Notes under the pieces: generated by a model | What the model was told of the DNA's origin: nothing | The model's input: only the letters and a program-made list of their open reading frames with translations | The model's database searches: none | Source of the DNA: an uncultured Lactobacillus sp. | GTDB taxonomy: Bacteria > Bacillota > Bacilli > Lactobacillales > Lactobacillaceae | Direction of reading: 5' to 3' | Length of the DNA: 64,000 nt | Assembly (NCBI GenBank): GCA_937874185.1 | Contig: CALNAK010000021.1 | Location: 248,001 to 312,000 of the forward strand | Shown here: piece after piece, positions 51,434 through 60,645 of the stretch | How the letters are laid out: every line of letters begins with the position of its first letter | Position numbering within the stretch: position 1 is the first letter of the stretch | Translations under genes and position numbers: made by a program

Positions 51434-52123
51434 CTAATCAAAATCCACAATATATTTTGTATTCATTGCTGATTTATATCGGTACTCTATACTGACTGGC
51501 GTACCATCTACATCAAGATATTTATTAGAAATTTTAAATACTGGCTCTCCATGCTCAATCTCAAGCTGTTTGGACAATTCATGATCAGCTTTTACTAATT
51601 GTAAATTTTGATCTAAATCACAAATTTTTTGTGTTCCAGTATTCATATTCTCCATAATCGATAAAACTTTTAAACTTGATACTTTAAAATCTGGATATTT
51701 GTTAAGTGGTAATATAAGAACTTCTTTTGTAATTCCTTCATTATCAGACTGAAGATAACTCACGTAATAAACAAGTTCAGAAGATTTCATTCCAAGCGCC
51801 TCTTGAAAATAATCACCTGCTTGGCGCAAATACTCTTCCTTTATTTGTTGCTTATTAAATTGAATAACTTCCGGTTTCATAACTCCTGTCATTTCAAGGA
51901 TATTTTGATTGGAAATCTCTGGAGCAACAAACAAACCGACTCCCTTTTTCCTAGTTACCAACTTTTCTTCAACTAGCATATCTATGGCTTTTCTTACTGT
52001 TGTTCTACTTACTTCATAAATCTTCTGCAAATCAGATTCGTTAGGTAAAGGTTCACCAACAGAATATTTACCACTTGATATCTGCTCAGATAATTCCATT
52101 GCTATTTTTTCAAATAAGGTCAT
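51434..52123 (-). CDS. GntR/HutC-type regulator B (second operon)
   Basis: 229 residues. Winged helix with DLQKIYEVSRTTVRKAIDMLV (~28-48) and a UTRA ligand domain (ELVYYVSYLQSDNEGITKE, EPVFKISNKYLDVDG). Its ATG overlaps the stop of regulator A (TAATG), so both are made together. Two GntR proteins in one operon suggests a heterodimer or two effectors. Confidence 0.92.
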   Translation of the reverse strand: MTLFEKIAMELSEQISSGKYSVGEPLPNESDLQKIYEVSRTTVRKAIDMLVEEKLVTRKKGVGLFVAPEISNQNILEMTGVMKPEVIQFNKQQIKEEYLRQAGDYFQEALGMKSSELVYYVSYLQSDNEGITKEVLILPLNKYPDFKVSSLKVLSIMENMNTGTQKICDLDQNLQLVKADHELSKQLEIEHGEPVFKISNKYLDVDGTPVSIEYRYKSAMNTKYIVDFD

Positions 52124-52851
52124 TAGTCTAAATCCTCCTTATAATCAAAAATATTTGTAGCATGCAACTGATACTGAAATTTACTTCCAGCAAGAAATTG
52201 ATCAGTATGTTCAACCGGATTATCATCCGCATCGTAGTTATAACTGGATACCTTAAAGAGTGGCGAGCCTACCGGAATTTCCAAAATTCCTGCTTTTTTC
52301 TCATCTGCCTCAACGCACGATATTTCCTCACGACCATAAGCAACTTTTATTGAATAATACTTATCAATCGTTTTATAAAGAGATTTACCGTCAAAATCAA
52401 CATCCAGTATTTTAGGAAAACGATTAAAATCCATATATGCAATTTCATAGGAAATAGGTAAACCTTTATTTTTACGCATTCTGATTAATTTAATTAATTT
52501 AGAATCATCATTAATCTTAAAAAAATCCTTAGTCTTTTTTGTTGAGACATTAACCAATTCTTTTGAAAATTGAATAACCTCGCTATCTTTATTGTCCATT
52601 TGTAATTCTTCAGTCATTGAACCACTTCCCAACATACTGATAGAAATCATCCGATTAGATTTTAATTTGCCATTAATCCTAACCAACTCATTTTCATCTT
52701 CTAGATGTTGGATAGCTGATCGTAACACTGATCGACTTACACCCAGTTTTTCTGACAGTTTTCTCTCAGAAGGAAATTCATCTATATCATGTAGTAAAAG
52801 TAAAAGCTTTTCTTCGGCCTGTTTAACAGAAGAAATGTCCTTATATTGCAT
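52123..52851 (-). CDS. GntR/HutC-type regulator A (second operon)
   Basis: 242 residues. RKLSEKLGVSRSVLRSAIQHL forms the winged helix; the UTRA part reads KLIKLIRMRKNKGLPISYE and SPLFKVSSYNYDADDNPVE. First gene of the second operon, following a promoter with cre and palindrome. GGGGCGATGCA lies before the ATG; binding is modest. Confidence 0.9.
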   Translation of the reverse strand: MQYKDISSVKQAEEKLLLLLHDIDEFPSERKLSEKLGVSRSVLRSAIQHLEDENELVRINGKLKSNRMISISMLGSGSMTEELQMDNKDSEVIQFSKELVNVSTKKTKDFFKINDDSKLIKLIRMRKNKGLPISYEIAYMDFNRFPKILDVDFDGKSLYKTIDKYYSIKVAYGREEISCVEADEKKAGILEIPVGSPLFKVSSYNYDADDNPVEHTDQFLAGSKFQYQLHATNIFDYKEDLD

Positions 52852-52933
52852 TGCATCGCCCCATTTTCTGGACGCTTTTATTGTATGATGTACTTTTCAT
52901 TCATAAATTCAGCTGATTTATCAACGTTCGTTA

Positions 52934-52966
52934 TACTAAAAAGATACATGTATGTCTTTTTTAGTA
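52934..52966. promoter_or_regulatory. 33-base palindrome downstream of the second PTS promoter
   Basis: TACTAAAAA... centred on the perfect ATACATGTAT, with TACTAAAAA/TTTTTAGTA ends (one base offset). It lies in the leader just after the start of transcription. Likely GntR operator(s). Confidence 0.65.
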
Positions 52967-52974
52967 CCAAGGAC

Positions 52975-53003
52975 ATTGTAATCGCATACAATAATAGTGT
53001 CAA
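52975..53003 (-). promoter_or_regulatory. Sigma-A promoter of the second PTS operon
   Basis: TTGACA (53003-52998), 17 bases, TACAAT (52980-52975). Confidence 0.82.
52977..52990. promoter_or_regulatory. cre element in the second PTS promoter
   Basis: TGTAATCGCATACA matches TGWAANCGNTNWCA at 13 of 14 positions and overlaps the -10 box; glucose repression by CcpA is expected. Confidence 0.75.
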
Positions 53004-53092
53004 TATGTTTTATATATTTTTTTATATTACCGCTGTCACATTACTAATATAGCAGTTAACTCTGCTTTAAATATAATTAAAAATAAAACGTA

Positions 53093-53134
53093 TAAAAAAA
53101 GCAGGACCCCTAATGTATTTCAGAAATCCTGCTC
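53093..53134 (-). terminator. Terminator of the oxidoreductase gene
   Basis: AGCAGGA pairs with TCCTGCT over a long loop, followed by TTTTTTTA on the minus strand. Confidence 0.65.
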
Positions 53135-53140
53135 TTAATT

Positions 53141-54094
53141 CTATTTATTAACCACAACAACCTTACCCAAATTATGTCCGCTCTCCAAATATTCATGAGC
53201 TTCCCTAACTTGATCAAGTCGATAAACTTTTGTGGGTTTAACTTCAACATGATATTGCTTAATATAATCCAACATTTCATTTAACTTAGCACTAGTAACT
53301 TCCCCAGAAGAAAGTGATGTGAGATAGGCACCCTCGTGGATGTCAGCTATTGGGTCAAAACCATCCATATACCATTTGCCACCAAGTTCACCTGTATTGC
53401 AGACAATTCCCCTTGGAGCAACGTTATTAAAGGTGTCCTTCAAAGTTGCTGGTCCAACTAATTCCAAAACTTTATCGTACTTTTCAGTCGTTTCTAAGTG
53501 CCCATTGTCATCAACAATTGCCCTGTCATATCCTGAATCTAATAGCGTTTGTTTCTTAGATTCTTTCCGAACTGACCCAGTAACGTCCATATTAGGATAC
53601 TTAGCTTTAATCAAATGTAACGCCGCTATACCGACTCCACTTGCACCAGATCTAATTAGAACTGAATCATCTTCAGTTAAATTAAGTGTCTTCAATGAAC
53701 CAAAAGCTGTATAGAATGTTTCTGGAACGGCGGCTAAATCAGACCAATCTAGTTCGGTTGTAACGGGATAAATTTGATCATTTGGTAGTAGAACGTACTC
53801 AGCGTACGAACCATCAAAGGCTCTACCCATTTCTCCCATAATAGAGATAACTTTTTGACCCTTTTGTAATTGATTTGTTGTGCTTTCTTCAACTAAGCCA
53901 ACACATTCAATACCTAATATTCGAGGAAACTTAACACTAGGTGATTCGCCGTCTCGTGTAAAAATTTCAGAATGATTGATTCCAAATCCCATTACCTTAA
54001 CCAACGACCAACCTGGTTTTACTTTTGGAGTCGGCACATCTTCATAATTTAAAACTTCCGGTCCACCGGCTTCTCTAACTACAATAGCTTTCAT
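53141..54094 (-). CDS. Zinc-independent alcohol dehydrogenase / quinone oxidoreductase
   Basis: 317 residues, medium-chain reductase fold. MKAIVVREAGGPEVLNYEDV opens the domain, SGASGVGIAALHLIKAKY is the cofactor loop, and no structural-zinc Cys cluster is present, as in quinone oxidoreductases. It reduces quinones or enals with NADPH. GGAGGAA precedes the ATG. Single gene. Confidence 0.92.
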   Translation of the reverse strand: MKAIVVREAGGPEVLNYEDVPTPKVKPGWSLVKVMGFGINHSEIFTRDGESPSVKFPRILGIECVGLVEESTTNQLQKGQKVISIMGEMGRAFDGSYAEYVLLPNDQIYPVTTELDWSDLAAVPETFYTAFGSLKTLNLTEDDSVLIRSGASGVGIAALHLIKAKYPNMDVTGSVRKESKKQTLLDSGYDRAIVDDNGHLETTEKYDKVLELVGPATLKDTFNNVAPRGIVCNTGELGGKWYMDGFDPIADIHEGAYLTSLSSGEVTSAKLNEMLDYIKQYHVEVKPTKVYRLDQVREAHEYLESGHNLGKVVVVNK

Positions 54095-54151
54095 ACTACT
54101 TCCTCCAAATTAATTGTTATTTCCAATCAATTATATTATAGAAGAAACTTT

Positions 54152-54478
54152 TTACATCGCTAAACGCACTAATGCTAAAGAAATCATTCCAACAATCACG
54201 ATCAATAATAATTTTTTAGTAATGATTGCGGTTAATACCGTGGGTATCGAGGCTACCAAATTTGGATAATCAATTTGGGGCAAGTGACCTAAATTTTGAT
54301 GAAAGAGATTTTCAAACCACAGGGCAGCCATAATTGTAATTGGTACAAAACTTAGAAATTCAACTACCTTAGCCGGTAAGTTAAATTTCTTTAATAGGAC
54401 AAACGGTAGAATTCGTGATAACAAAGTTACGATTCCGCAAGCCACAATCGTCCATAAAATAAATTTAGTCGATGGCAT
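54152..54478 (-). CDS. azlD: AzlD-type branched-chain amino acid exporter subunit
   Basis: 108 residues with four helices; ATFLSRILPFVLLK-like start (GIVTLLSRILPFVLLKKF) and FVPITIMAALWFENLF. Small partner of AzlC; the starts overlap by 14 bases. The pair exports branched-chain amino acids or analogues. GGGGTGA precedes the ATG. Confidence 0.9.
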   Translation of the reverse strand: MPSTKFILWTIVACGIVTLLSRILPFVLLKKFNLPAKVVEFLSFVPITIMAALWFENLFHQNLGHLPQIDYPNLVASIPTVLTAIITKKLLLIVIVGMISLALVRLAM

Positions 54479-55172
54479 GTTTTAATATCACCCCTATCGC
54501 ACAACCTATCAAGGTCACTACTAAGATCAGCAAATCACTTGAAATAAAAATTAGTCCAAAATAAACTAATGGCAACATTAAGCCAACAACAATCAACTGT
54601 ACCTTTAGAGAAATCGACTTATCGCTGATCACTTGTAAATATAATAATCCGATAAACATTGCTACTAAAGCGAAATCTAATCCCAATTGTTGCGGATTGC
54701 TGATGACTTTACCCAACATTGCTCCAACCATTGTTGAGGCAGCCCAAACTATATATGCCAACACATTAACTGTATTAAACCATTTGAAAGTGAGTTTCCC
54801 GTCAGTAAAATTTAGTTTATTCATACTCAAAGCAAAACTTTCATCGGTAATTAAACTACCTATTAGAATATTTTCGAATAAAGAATTCTTCTTAAAAAAA
54901 TTGGCTGTTGTCATGCTCATTAAAATCATTCTTGAATTAACTAAAAAAACTGACAGTACAATCGAAACTATCGGCGTTCCAATTGCCAATAAGCTGACCA
55001 GAATAAATTGAGCTGAACCACCATAAACGATTAATGACATTAACGTTGCTGTTAAGACATTTAAACCTGCGGCGGCTGCAACGATACCGAAGGAAATCCC
55101 AATTCCTATATATCCGAAAACGGTTGGCAAAGTATCTTTAACGGCACTTTCGACACTTAAACTATTGTCCAT
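54465..55172 (-). CDS. azlC: AzlC-type branched-chain amino acid exporter subunit
   Basis: 235 residues from the ATG at 55172 (GGAGG eight bases away; the ATG at 55178 is too close). LPTVFGYIGIGISFGIVAAAAG and VYGGSAQFILVSLL are the AzlC signature. Membrane protein of about six helices. First gene of azlCD. Confidence 0.93.
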   Translation of the reverse strand: MDNSLSVESAVKDTLPTVFGYIGIGISFGIVAAAAGLNVLTATLMSLIVYGGSAQFILVSLLAIGTPIVSIVLSVFLVNSRMILMSMTTANFFKKNSLFENILIGSLITDESFALSMNKLNFTDGKLTFKWFNTVNVLAYIVWAASTMVGAMLGKVISNPQQLGLDFALVAMFIGLLYLQVISDKSISLKVQLIVVGLMLPLVYFGLIFISSDLLILVVTLIGCAIGVILKHAID

Positions 55173-55276
55173 AAACATCCCCTCCTAATTATCGTAAATA
55201 ATTATAATAATTTTAATTTACTTAAAAGTCAATTAGGCAGAAAAATAAGATAGCGCTAACTATCCCATTTTTACTA

Positions 55277-55834
55277 TTATTCAGATAATTGTTTAATAAT
55301 TTTAGCTGGAACTCCACCAACTAATGAATTATCAGGAACATTCTTTGTAACGACTGCACCAGCTGCCACAACAACGTTATTTCCAATTGTTACACCGGGC
55401 ATAATTGAAACTTTGCCGCCAATCCAGACATCATTACCAATATTAACTGGAAAACCTTTTCCCATATATTCCCGACGTCCTTTAGCAGTCATTGGATGAT
55501 TAACTGTGTAAATATCAACATTAGGTCCAATCATAACGTTGTTTCCAATATTAACTGGAGCAATATCTAAAATGGTTAAATTATAATTGCTCAAAAAATC
55601 ATTTCCAACATGAATATTCTTACCGCAATCACAGTTAAAACGGCTTTGAACGGAAATGTTCTTACCATATGATCCAAAGATTTCCTTAATCTTTGCTGTT
55701 TGTTTTTCAGGTTCAGTTGCTGATATATCATTGAATTCTTGACATAACTTTGCAGCATTTGCTTTTCTTTGAACTACTTCTTCATCCAAAAAATAGTACC
55801 ATTCACCATTATCTAACTTTTCAATTTCTCTCAT
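55277..55834 (-). CDS. Hexapeptide-repeat acetyltransferase (Maa/NodL type)
   Basis: 185 residues. A short N-terminal helical domain (EIEKLDNGEWYYFLDEEV) precedes left-handed beta-helix repeats (IGNNVMIGPNVDIYTVNH, IGNDVWIGGKVSIMPG, IGNNVVVAAGAVV). The His in YTVNH is catalytic in the family. Paralogue of the gene at 11885. AGGTGAG precedes the ATG. Confidence 0.92.
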   Translation of the reverse strand: MREIEKLDNGEWYYFLDEEVVQRKANAAKLCQEFNDISATEPEKQTAKIKEIFGSYGKNISVQSRFNCDCGKNIHVGNDFLSNYNLTILDIAPVNIGNNVMIGPNVDIYTVNHPMTAKGRREYMGKGFPVNIGNDVWIGGKVSIMPGVTIGNNVVVAAGAVVTKNVPDNSLVGGVPAKIIKQLSE

Positions 55835-55889
55835 TAATACTCACCTCATCTATTTAGATTAACACTTATAGATTAAGTACGGTCACGCA

Positions 55890-56507
55890 CTAGAAGTTTA
55901 ATTTGTTTTTAACCTTTACGAAATCACCAACTAAAATATTCTCTTCATTACAAATATAATTAACGTTATCTGTATCTCGAATATTATCCAGTTGATGCGT
56001 CGTCACAATCAGTGTCTTTCCGATATCTGATAATCCACGTAACCAACTAAACATTTCAACCGCGTGTTTCCCATCAATTCCAGCTTCCGGTTCGTCAAAA
56101 ATATACAAACCTTTATCCAAAATTGTATTGATGAACACTAATAGAATACGACGTTCACCTCCGGATAAACTACCAAATCTTGTCTGATAAAATTTTTGAA
56201 TTACGCTTGGTAATTTGAATTCACGCACATCATGAACTTGTTTCATAAAGCCCAAAATATCAGCGACTGTTAAATCATTTTCAAAGTTGTTGCCTTGAGA
56301 CAGATAACCAATTCTTTGAGGTTTCGGAAAGCCAATAAATTCCTTTGTCCGACTGCCATCAACGTTCGCAATACAATCTAATAAGGTAGATTTACCGACA
56401 CCATTCTCCCCTAGAATGAAGTTCATTTCGTTGTCTGCAATATAAAAATTAGCCCCCGAAAAAATATTTTTATACTGATAGCTATAACTGAAATTTTCAA
56501 TTTTCAT
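55890..56507 (-). CDS. ABC transporter ATP-binding protein (ABC-2 exporter)
   Basis: 205 residues, a compact ATPase. LGENGVGKSTLLDCIA (Walker A), FGSLSGGERRILL (signature), LYIFDEPEAGID (Walker B with Glu) and TTHQLDNI (switch). It pairs with the permease four bases upstream. Substrate unknown; small size and layout are like bacteriocin or lipid exporters of Firmicutes. Confidence 0.9.
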   Translation of the reverse strand: MKIENFSYSYQYKNIFSGANFYIADNEMNFILGENGVGKSTLLDCIANVDGSRTKEFIGFPKPQRIGYLSQGNNFENDLTVADILGFMKQVHDVREFKLPSVIQKFYQTRFGSLSGGERRILLVFINTILDKGLYIFDEPEAGIDGKHAVEMFSWLRGLSDIGKTLIVTTHQLDNIRDTDNVNYICNEENILVGDFVKVKNKLNF

Positions 56508-56511
56508 CGTG

Positions 56512-57222
56512 TCACACCCTACTCAATTGACTTTTAATCGAGATATTCTTCAAAATAAAGAATCCCATAATTAAGTATCCAAAACTTAGTCCTAAACTGC
56601 CCCATGCCAAAGCCGATAGTGAGTAAGGTATAAGATAAATTTCAGTTACTAATTGAAAGGGATTAATTGCTGTGGAAATATATCCCCATATCCCGCTAGG
56701 ATTGATATTTAACAGGACAATTCCTACCAGAAAGAAAATGCTCGTTATTGTGTTAAAAGTTTGTAACTTTATCTTTAGCAGAAATAAAACTGACAACATT
56801 GAAGTACCAAGTAGTGTAGCCAATCCAGTTACTAAAAAGCCATACAAAAAGACAATTGGTGCAAGTGGTTTGATAAATAACGAAAGTATCACATTGAATA
56901 ACAATATTTGGATTTCAATCAACAATAATTGTTCCAAAAATAAGGAGATGACAATACTCTCCTTTGATCCAATCATATAAGATAAAGTTTTTAGAAATCC
57001 ATTCTCGCGTAAACTAATTACATTCATCATAAAGCCATTCAAGATGGTTGTAACAACAATGTACGCCCAAAAACTATAAACAATATTCATATTCTTATAA
57101 TCTGATCGTTGATTTACAAACATCAGTACTACTGGAATAATCAATGAATATAAAAAGACTATTTTATTTTTCATAGAAATTTTTAATTGCAATTTAAAAG
57201 TTGCTAAACAATTTTCAAACAT
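56512..57222 (-). CDS. ABC-2 type permease
   Basis: 236 residues with six hydrophobic segments (about 20-35, 45-67, 92-118, 122-148, 155-175, 205-228). The N-terminal KLQLKISMKNKIVFLYSLIIP is typical of ABC-2 permeases. Overlapping operon with the ATPase gene. GAGGGG precedes the ATG. Confidence 0.85.
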   Translation of the reverse strand: MFENCLATFKLQLKISMKNKIVFLYSLIIPVVLMFVNQRSDYKNMNIVYSFWAYIVVTTILNGFMMNVISLRENGFLKTLSYMIGSKESIVISLFLEQLLLIEIQILLFNVILSLFIKPLAPIVFLYGFLVTGLATLLGTSMLSVLFLLKIKLQTFNTITSIFFLVGIVLLNINPSGIWGYISTAINPFQLVTEIYLIPYSLSALAWGSLGLSFGYLIMGFFILKNISIKSQLSRV

Positions 57223-57363
57223 AAATTAACCCCTCAGTAATATTAAATTCTTACTCATAAAATTAGTCTTTTTTAATTTTAATGTCAAATACGATTTATT
57301 TACTTTTGAGACATTTGGGACATAACCAGCTTGCTACTCAGACTTGCAGCATAAATTTGGAGC

Positions 57364-57420
57364 AAAATAAATAGCCACTAGTAATTAATCACTTCAACAG
57401 CTCGATTACTAGTGGCTATT
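57364..57420 (-). terminator. Terminator of the flavin oxidoreductase gene
   Basis: AATAGCCACTAGTAAT and its perfect complement enclose about 20 bases, followed by TTTATTTTG on the minus strand. Confidence 0.75.
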
Positions 57421-57460
57421 TACCTCCATACTCGAAGATTAAAGTATTAAGTCCAGATAT

Positions 57461-58600
57461 CTACTTTTTACTATCTGGTTCACTACTCAATTTAATTGCA
57501 TCATGGAAATTACTCATTAAGAAATCCCAGAAATTACCAACTAATCCAAGATCCTCACGATCCAATGGTGAAACTGTATAACGAATCGAATCTTCATCAC
57601 CGGCAATTATCTTTTGAACCCAATGTGGTTCACGCAAGCTTTCACGCCCAATGGCAGCGAAGTCTAATCCTTTATCAATAACATCTTCAGCGTCTGCTGG
57701 TGTTTCAATATCACCAACACCAATTAATGGCAAATCACCGATATGTTGCTTAATAGGTAAGTTCAATGGAGTCTCAATCTTTGGATCATTAAGTGACTTA
57801 CGCCAAACTCTTCCCATTGAAACATGTAAATAATCAATCGGTTTATTCTTTAATTCATCAATTAACTTCAAGGTATCATCAAATCTAATTCCAGGATTTT
57901 CAATCTCCTCTGGAGAAATACGATAACCTAATAAGAATGGTCTATCCGCATATTCATCAATTGCCCTTTGAACTTCATCGACAACTGCTAATGGGAAAGT
58001 CATCCGTTTTTCAACTGATCCACCCCATTTATCAGTCCGGCGATTAGAATGCGGTGAGAAAAATTGTTGTATCAAATAAGTATTGGCTCCGTGGATTTCG
58101 ACACCATCAAATCCAGCAATAATAGCACGTCTTGTTGCTTGGCCAAAATCCTTAATTGTTTGTTCAATTTCGGTTTCACTTAATTCTCTTGGTTCCTCAG
58201 AATTATTGCGAGTGGCCTTGATTGCACTAGCACTGACAGGTTGATGTCCACGCAAAATTGCAGTTGTTGACATACGTCCAGCACTAAAAATTTGTAAAAT
58301 AGCTTTGGTTCCATCTTTATGCATCGCTGCAGCTAACTTAGTTAAACTTGGAATGAATTTATCGTCATCAGCACTAAGTTCGCCTTCAAAACCTTTACCA
58401 AGTGGATTCACATTGGAAGTTCCGGTAATGTACATCCCTGCGCCACCACTATGAATATGATAATAACGAAGTTCATCCCGTGTAACTTCACCATTAGCAA
58501 AACTCATTTCCTCAGTCATTGGTGGTATAACAATACGATTCTTAACGGTAATACCCTTATTTTTAAATGTATAAGGTTGCAAAAATTTATAATCAGACAT
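57461..58600 (-). CDS. NADH:flavin oxidoreductase (Old Yellow Enzyme family)
   Basis: 379 residues. VKNRIVIPPMTEEMSF, LQIFSAGRMS, GFDGVEIHGANTYLIQQFFSP (with the substrate His and Asn) and SNRRTDKWGGS mark an FMN-TIM barrel of the OYE/YqiG type. It reduces enones or nitro compounds. The 58600 ATG follows GAGGAT. Its own terminator. Confidence 0.93.
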   Translation of the reverse strand: MSDYKFLQPYTFKNKGITVKNRIVIPPMTEEMSFANGEVTRDELRYYHIHSGGAGMYITGTSNVNPLGKGFEGELSADDDKFIPSLTKLAAAMHKDGTKAILQIFSAGRMSTTAILRGHQPVSASAIKATRNNSEEPRELSETEIEQTIKDFGQATRRAIIAGFDGVEIHGANTYLIQQFFSPHSNRRTDKWGGSVEKRMTFPLAVVDEVQRAIDEYADRPFLLGYRISPEEIENPGIRFDDTLKLIDELKNKPIDYLHVSMGRVWRKSLNDPKIETPLNLPIKQHIGDLPLIGVGDIETPADAEDVIDKGLDFAAIGRESLREPHWVQKIIAGDEDSIRYTVSPLDREDLGLVGNFWDFLMSNFHDAIKLSSEPDSKK

Positions 58601-58668
58601 AACAGAATCCTCGCTTTCAAATTCAGCATACCATTATATCTACATATGTAAATTTTTATAACTTATTA

Positions 58669-59154
58669 TCAAATAACCTTTTCCATATTGTACCAAGTCT
58701 CATCACCGTGATTAGAATCAGACATTCCTAAATTGATGAAACCATTTTTCTCGTAGAACGGAATCCTATCTTCTAAACAGTTAAGTGCAATACTCTTCCG
58801 ATTCAACTTCTTAGCATTGGTTTCAAATTGGCTTAATAACTTACTACCAATCCCTTCACCACGGTGATCTGGACTAATCGCAATCGTCAAAACCATTTGA
58901 TGACCACCACTATCTATTTCAACTGGTGTTTTGTGATACATTGAATCATTTATGAAACGTTCTTCCACTGCGGGACCACAAATAAACCCTAGGACTTCAT
59001 TAGTTTCATCCTTAGCAACAATAAAGTTATCTACCAAAGTTTGAATTCTTTCTTGATAATTTTCACGACTTCCAGCTTCAGCAGTATTAAAACCAGCATT
59101 TTCAATCTTCATAATTTCATTTAAATTAGTTAAAGTAGCTTTTTCGAATTTCAT
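58669..59154 (-). CDS. GNAT family N-acetyltransferase
   Basis: 161 residues. LTIAISPDHRGEGIGSKLLSQFE is the acetyl-CoA binding motif; IPFYEKNGFINLG is the end of the fold. EDRIPFYEKNGF is usual. Acceptor unknown, possibly an amine. AAGGAGG precedes the ATG. Divergent from the Mga-like gene. Confidence 0.88.
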   Translation of the reverse strand: MKFEKATLTNLNEIMKIENAGFNTAEAGSRENYQERIQTLVDNFIVAKDETNEVLGFICGPAVEERFINDSMYHKTPVEIDSGGHQMVLTIAISPDHRGEGIGSKLLSQFETNAKKLNRKSIALNCLEDRIPFYEKNGFINLGMSDSNHGDETWYNMEKVI

Positions 59155-59282
59155 AATTAGCCTCCTTGAATATTCATATATAATGGAACTAAATCAACAA
59201 TCATTATCATAGCAATAAATATTCATTTTGAATTTTCATAAATTACACAAAAATGTACATTTTTTGAAACGGAGGTAAACTC

Positions 59283-60584
59283 ATGCGACCTTTCTTTAAT
59301 AATGGAAATAATCTTTTCAAAATACTTAATATCCTAGAGGATTCCAATGACTTCAGTCGATACAAGGATATAACTGACCAAACTAATCTTGATCGAGCAA
59401 CGGTTAAAAAATATTTGTTAGAACTTAAAAATCTATTTTGTAAAGATTTCTCAGATAAGCAAATCAGTCTTCAAATAATTGAGGGACAAGGTGTAATTTA
59501 CTACCGTGCCTCTTCTTTCAATCTTGATCAAGTCCTAGAAATAATCAATCAGGCATCCACTGAACGGATAATTTTTGAAGAACTATTTTTTAATAGATCA
59601 ACTAGCCTGCAACAGTTTGCGAACGATAACTTTATTAGCACTTCTACCATTCGAAGAAAAGTTTCCGAAATATCGGATACTATCAATGATTATCACGTTG
59701 AAATATCACTAAAAGAAATGGAATTTACTGGTAAGGAACTAAATATCCGTTATATGCTCTTCCAATACTTCTGGAACATTTATGGCACTTCATCTTGGCC
59801 ATTCAATAGTAATCTTCAAGAAATTTATCAAACCAATCTAAATTTACAAAAGCAGCTTCACATTACATTATCTGGTGATGAGAGTGACAAATTGGATTTC
59901 TGGTTAGCCATTAATCTACAACGTGACAATCGCCAACATCCCATTAATATTGATAATTTCATCGAAATACTTATTGGAACTGATATGATTTCAACCAAAG
60001 ATCCATTTAAATTTACTGTACCCACACAGATTCAGAACCAAACTGATGAATGGCTACAATGTGCCCAAAAATATTTTAAAATAGATAATTTTTCTGATTC
60101 ATTCAAAATTTATCTCCAACAAATTCAGTTAGCTAATTTTTATTTTGCGGACCTGCCAATGCTTTACGATGGTGACTATCTACTCCATAAAATAAAACAC
60201 TATCCAATATATCAATTTTATATTGAGAAATTTTTACATCAATTAAATTACAATTGGTTCAAGATGCAACCAAACTTAGTTTTGAATTACTCAATACTCA
60301 TTCTTAGTAAATTACGTAATCAATTAACAATTAAACCCTTAAAATACTTTTTATATTTAGATTTCAATTATGCCACAGCTGATATAATTGCCGAAAAAAT
60401 CAATAATAACTTTTCTGTTGAATATCCCATAGTCAACACTACCGATATTGATCAGGCAGATTTTATGATTACAAACCTTACTAATCGGACATCCCTACCT
60501 AATATTTACGTCAATGTTCCGCTGTCAAATAACGACTACAATAATATCCACATCATGATAAATAAAATTCTTAAAAATAAATAG
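59283..60584 (+). CDS. Mga/helix-turn-helix regulator
   Basis: 433 residues. Two N-terminal winged helices (DITDQTNLDRATVKKYLLEL at ~28-47, and FANDNFISTSTIRRKVSEI at ~117-135), as in Mga-like regulators, with a long helical C-terminal part. Such regulators control surface proteins; a WxL locus lies about 1.5 kb downstream. CGGAGG precedes the ATG. The PTS-like end domain is weakly recognisable. Confidence 0.8.
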   Translation: MRPFFNNGNNLFKILNILEDSNDFSRYKDITDQTNLDRATVKKYLLELKNLFCKDFSDKQISLQIIEGQGVIYYRASSFNLDQVLEIINQASTERIIFEELFFNRSTSLQQFANDNFISTSTIRRKVSEISDTINDYHVEISLKEMEFTGKELNIRYMLFQYFWNIYGTSSWPFNSNLQEIYQTNLNLQKQLHITLSGDESDKLDFWLAINLQRDNRQHPINIDNFIEILIGTDMISTKDPFKFTVPTQIQNQTDEWLQCAQKYFKIDNFSDSFKIYLQQIQLANFYFADLPMLYDGDYLLHKIKHYPIYQFYIEKFLHQLNYNWFKMQPNLVLNYSILILSKLRNQLTIKPLKYFLYLDFNYATADIIAEKINNNFSVEYPIVNTTDIDQADFMITNLTNRTSLPNIYVNVPLSNNDYNNIHIMINKILKNK

Positions 60585-60645
60585 TGTGTTTTACAGAAAA
60601 ATCGGTTATGATATTGAGAGAAATTTTCTAAACGAGGAAAAGCTT

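Noticed and set aside
60586..60645. 20-codon extension of the SMR protein
   Set aside because: Starts with GTG without a binding site and adds residues before the first membrane helix that the family lacks.
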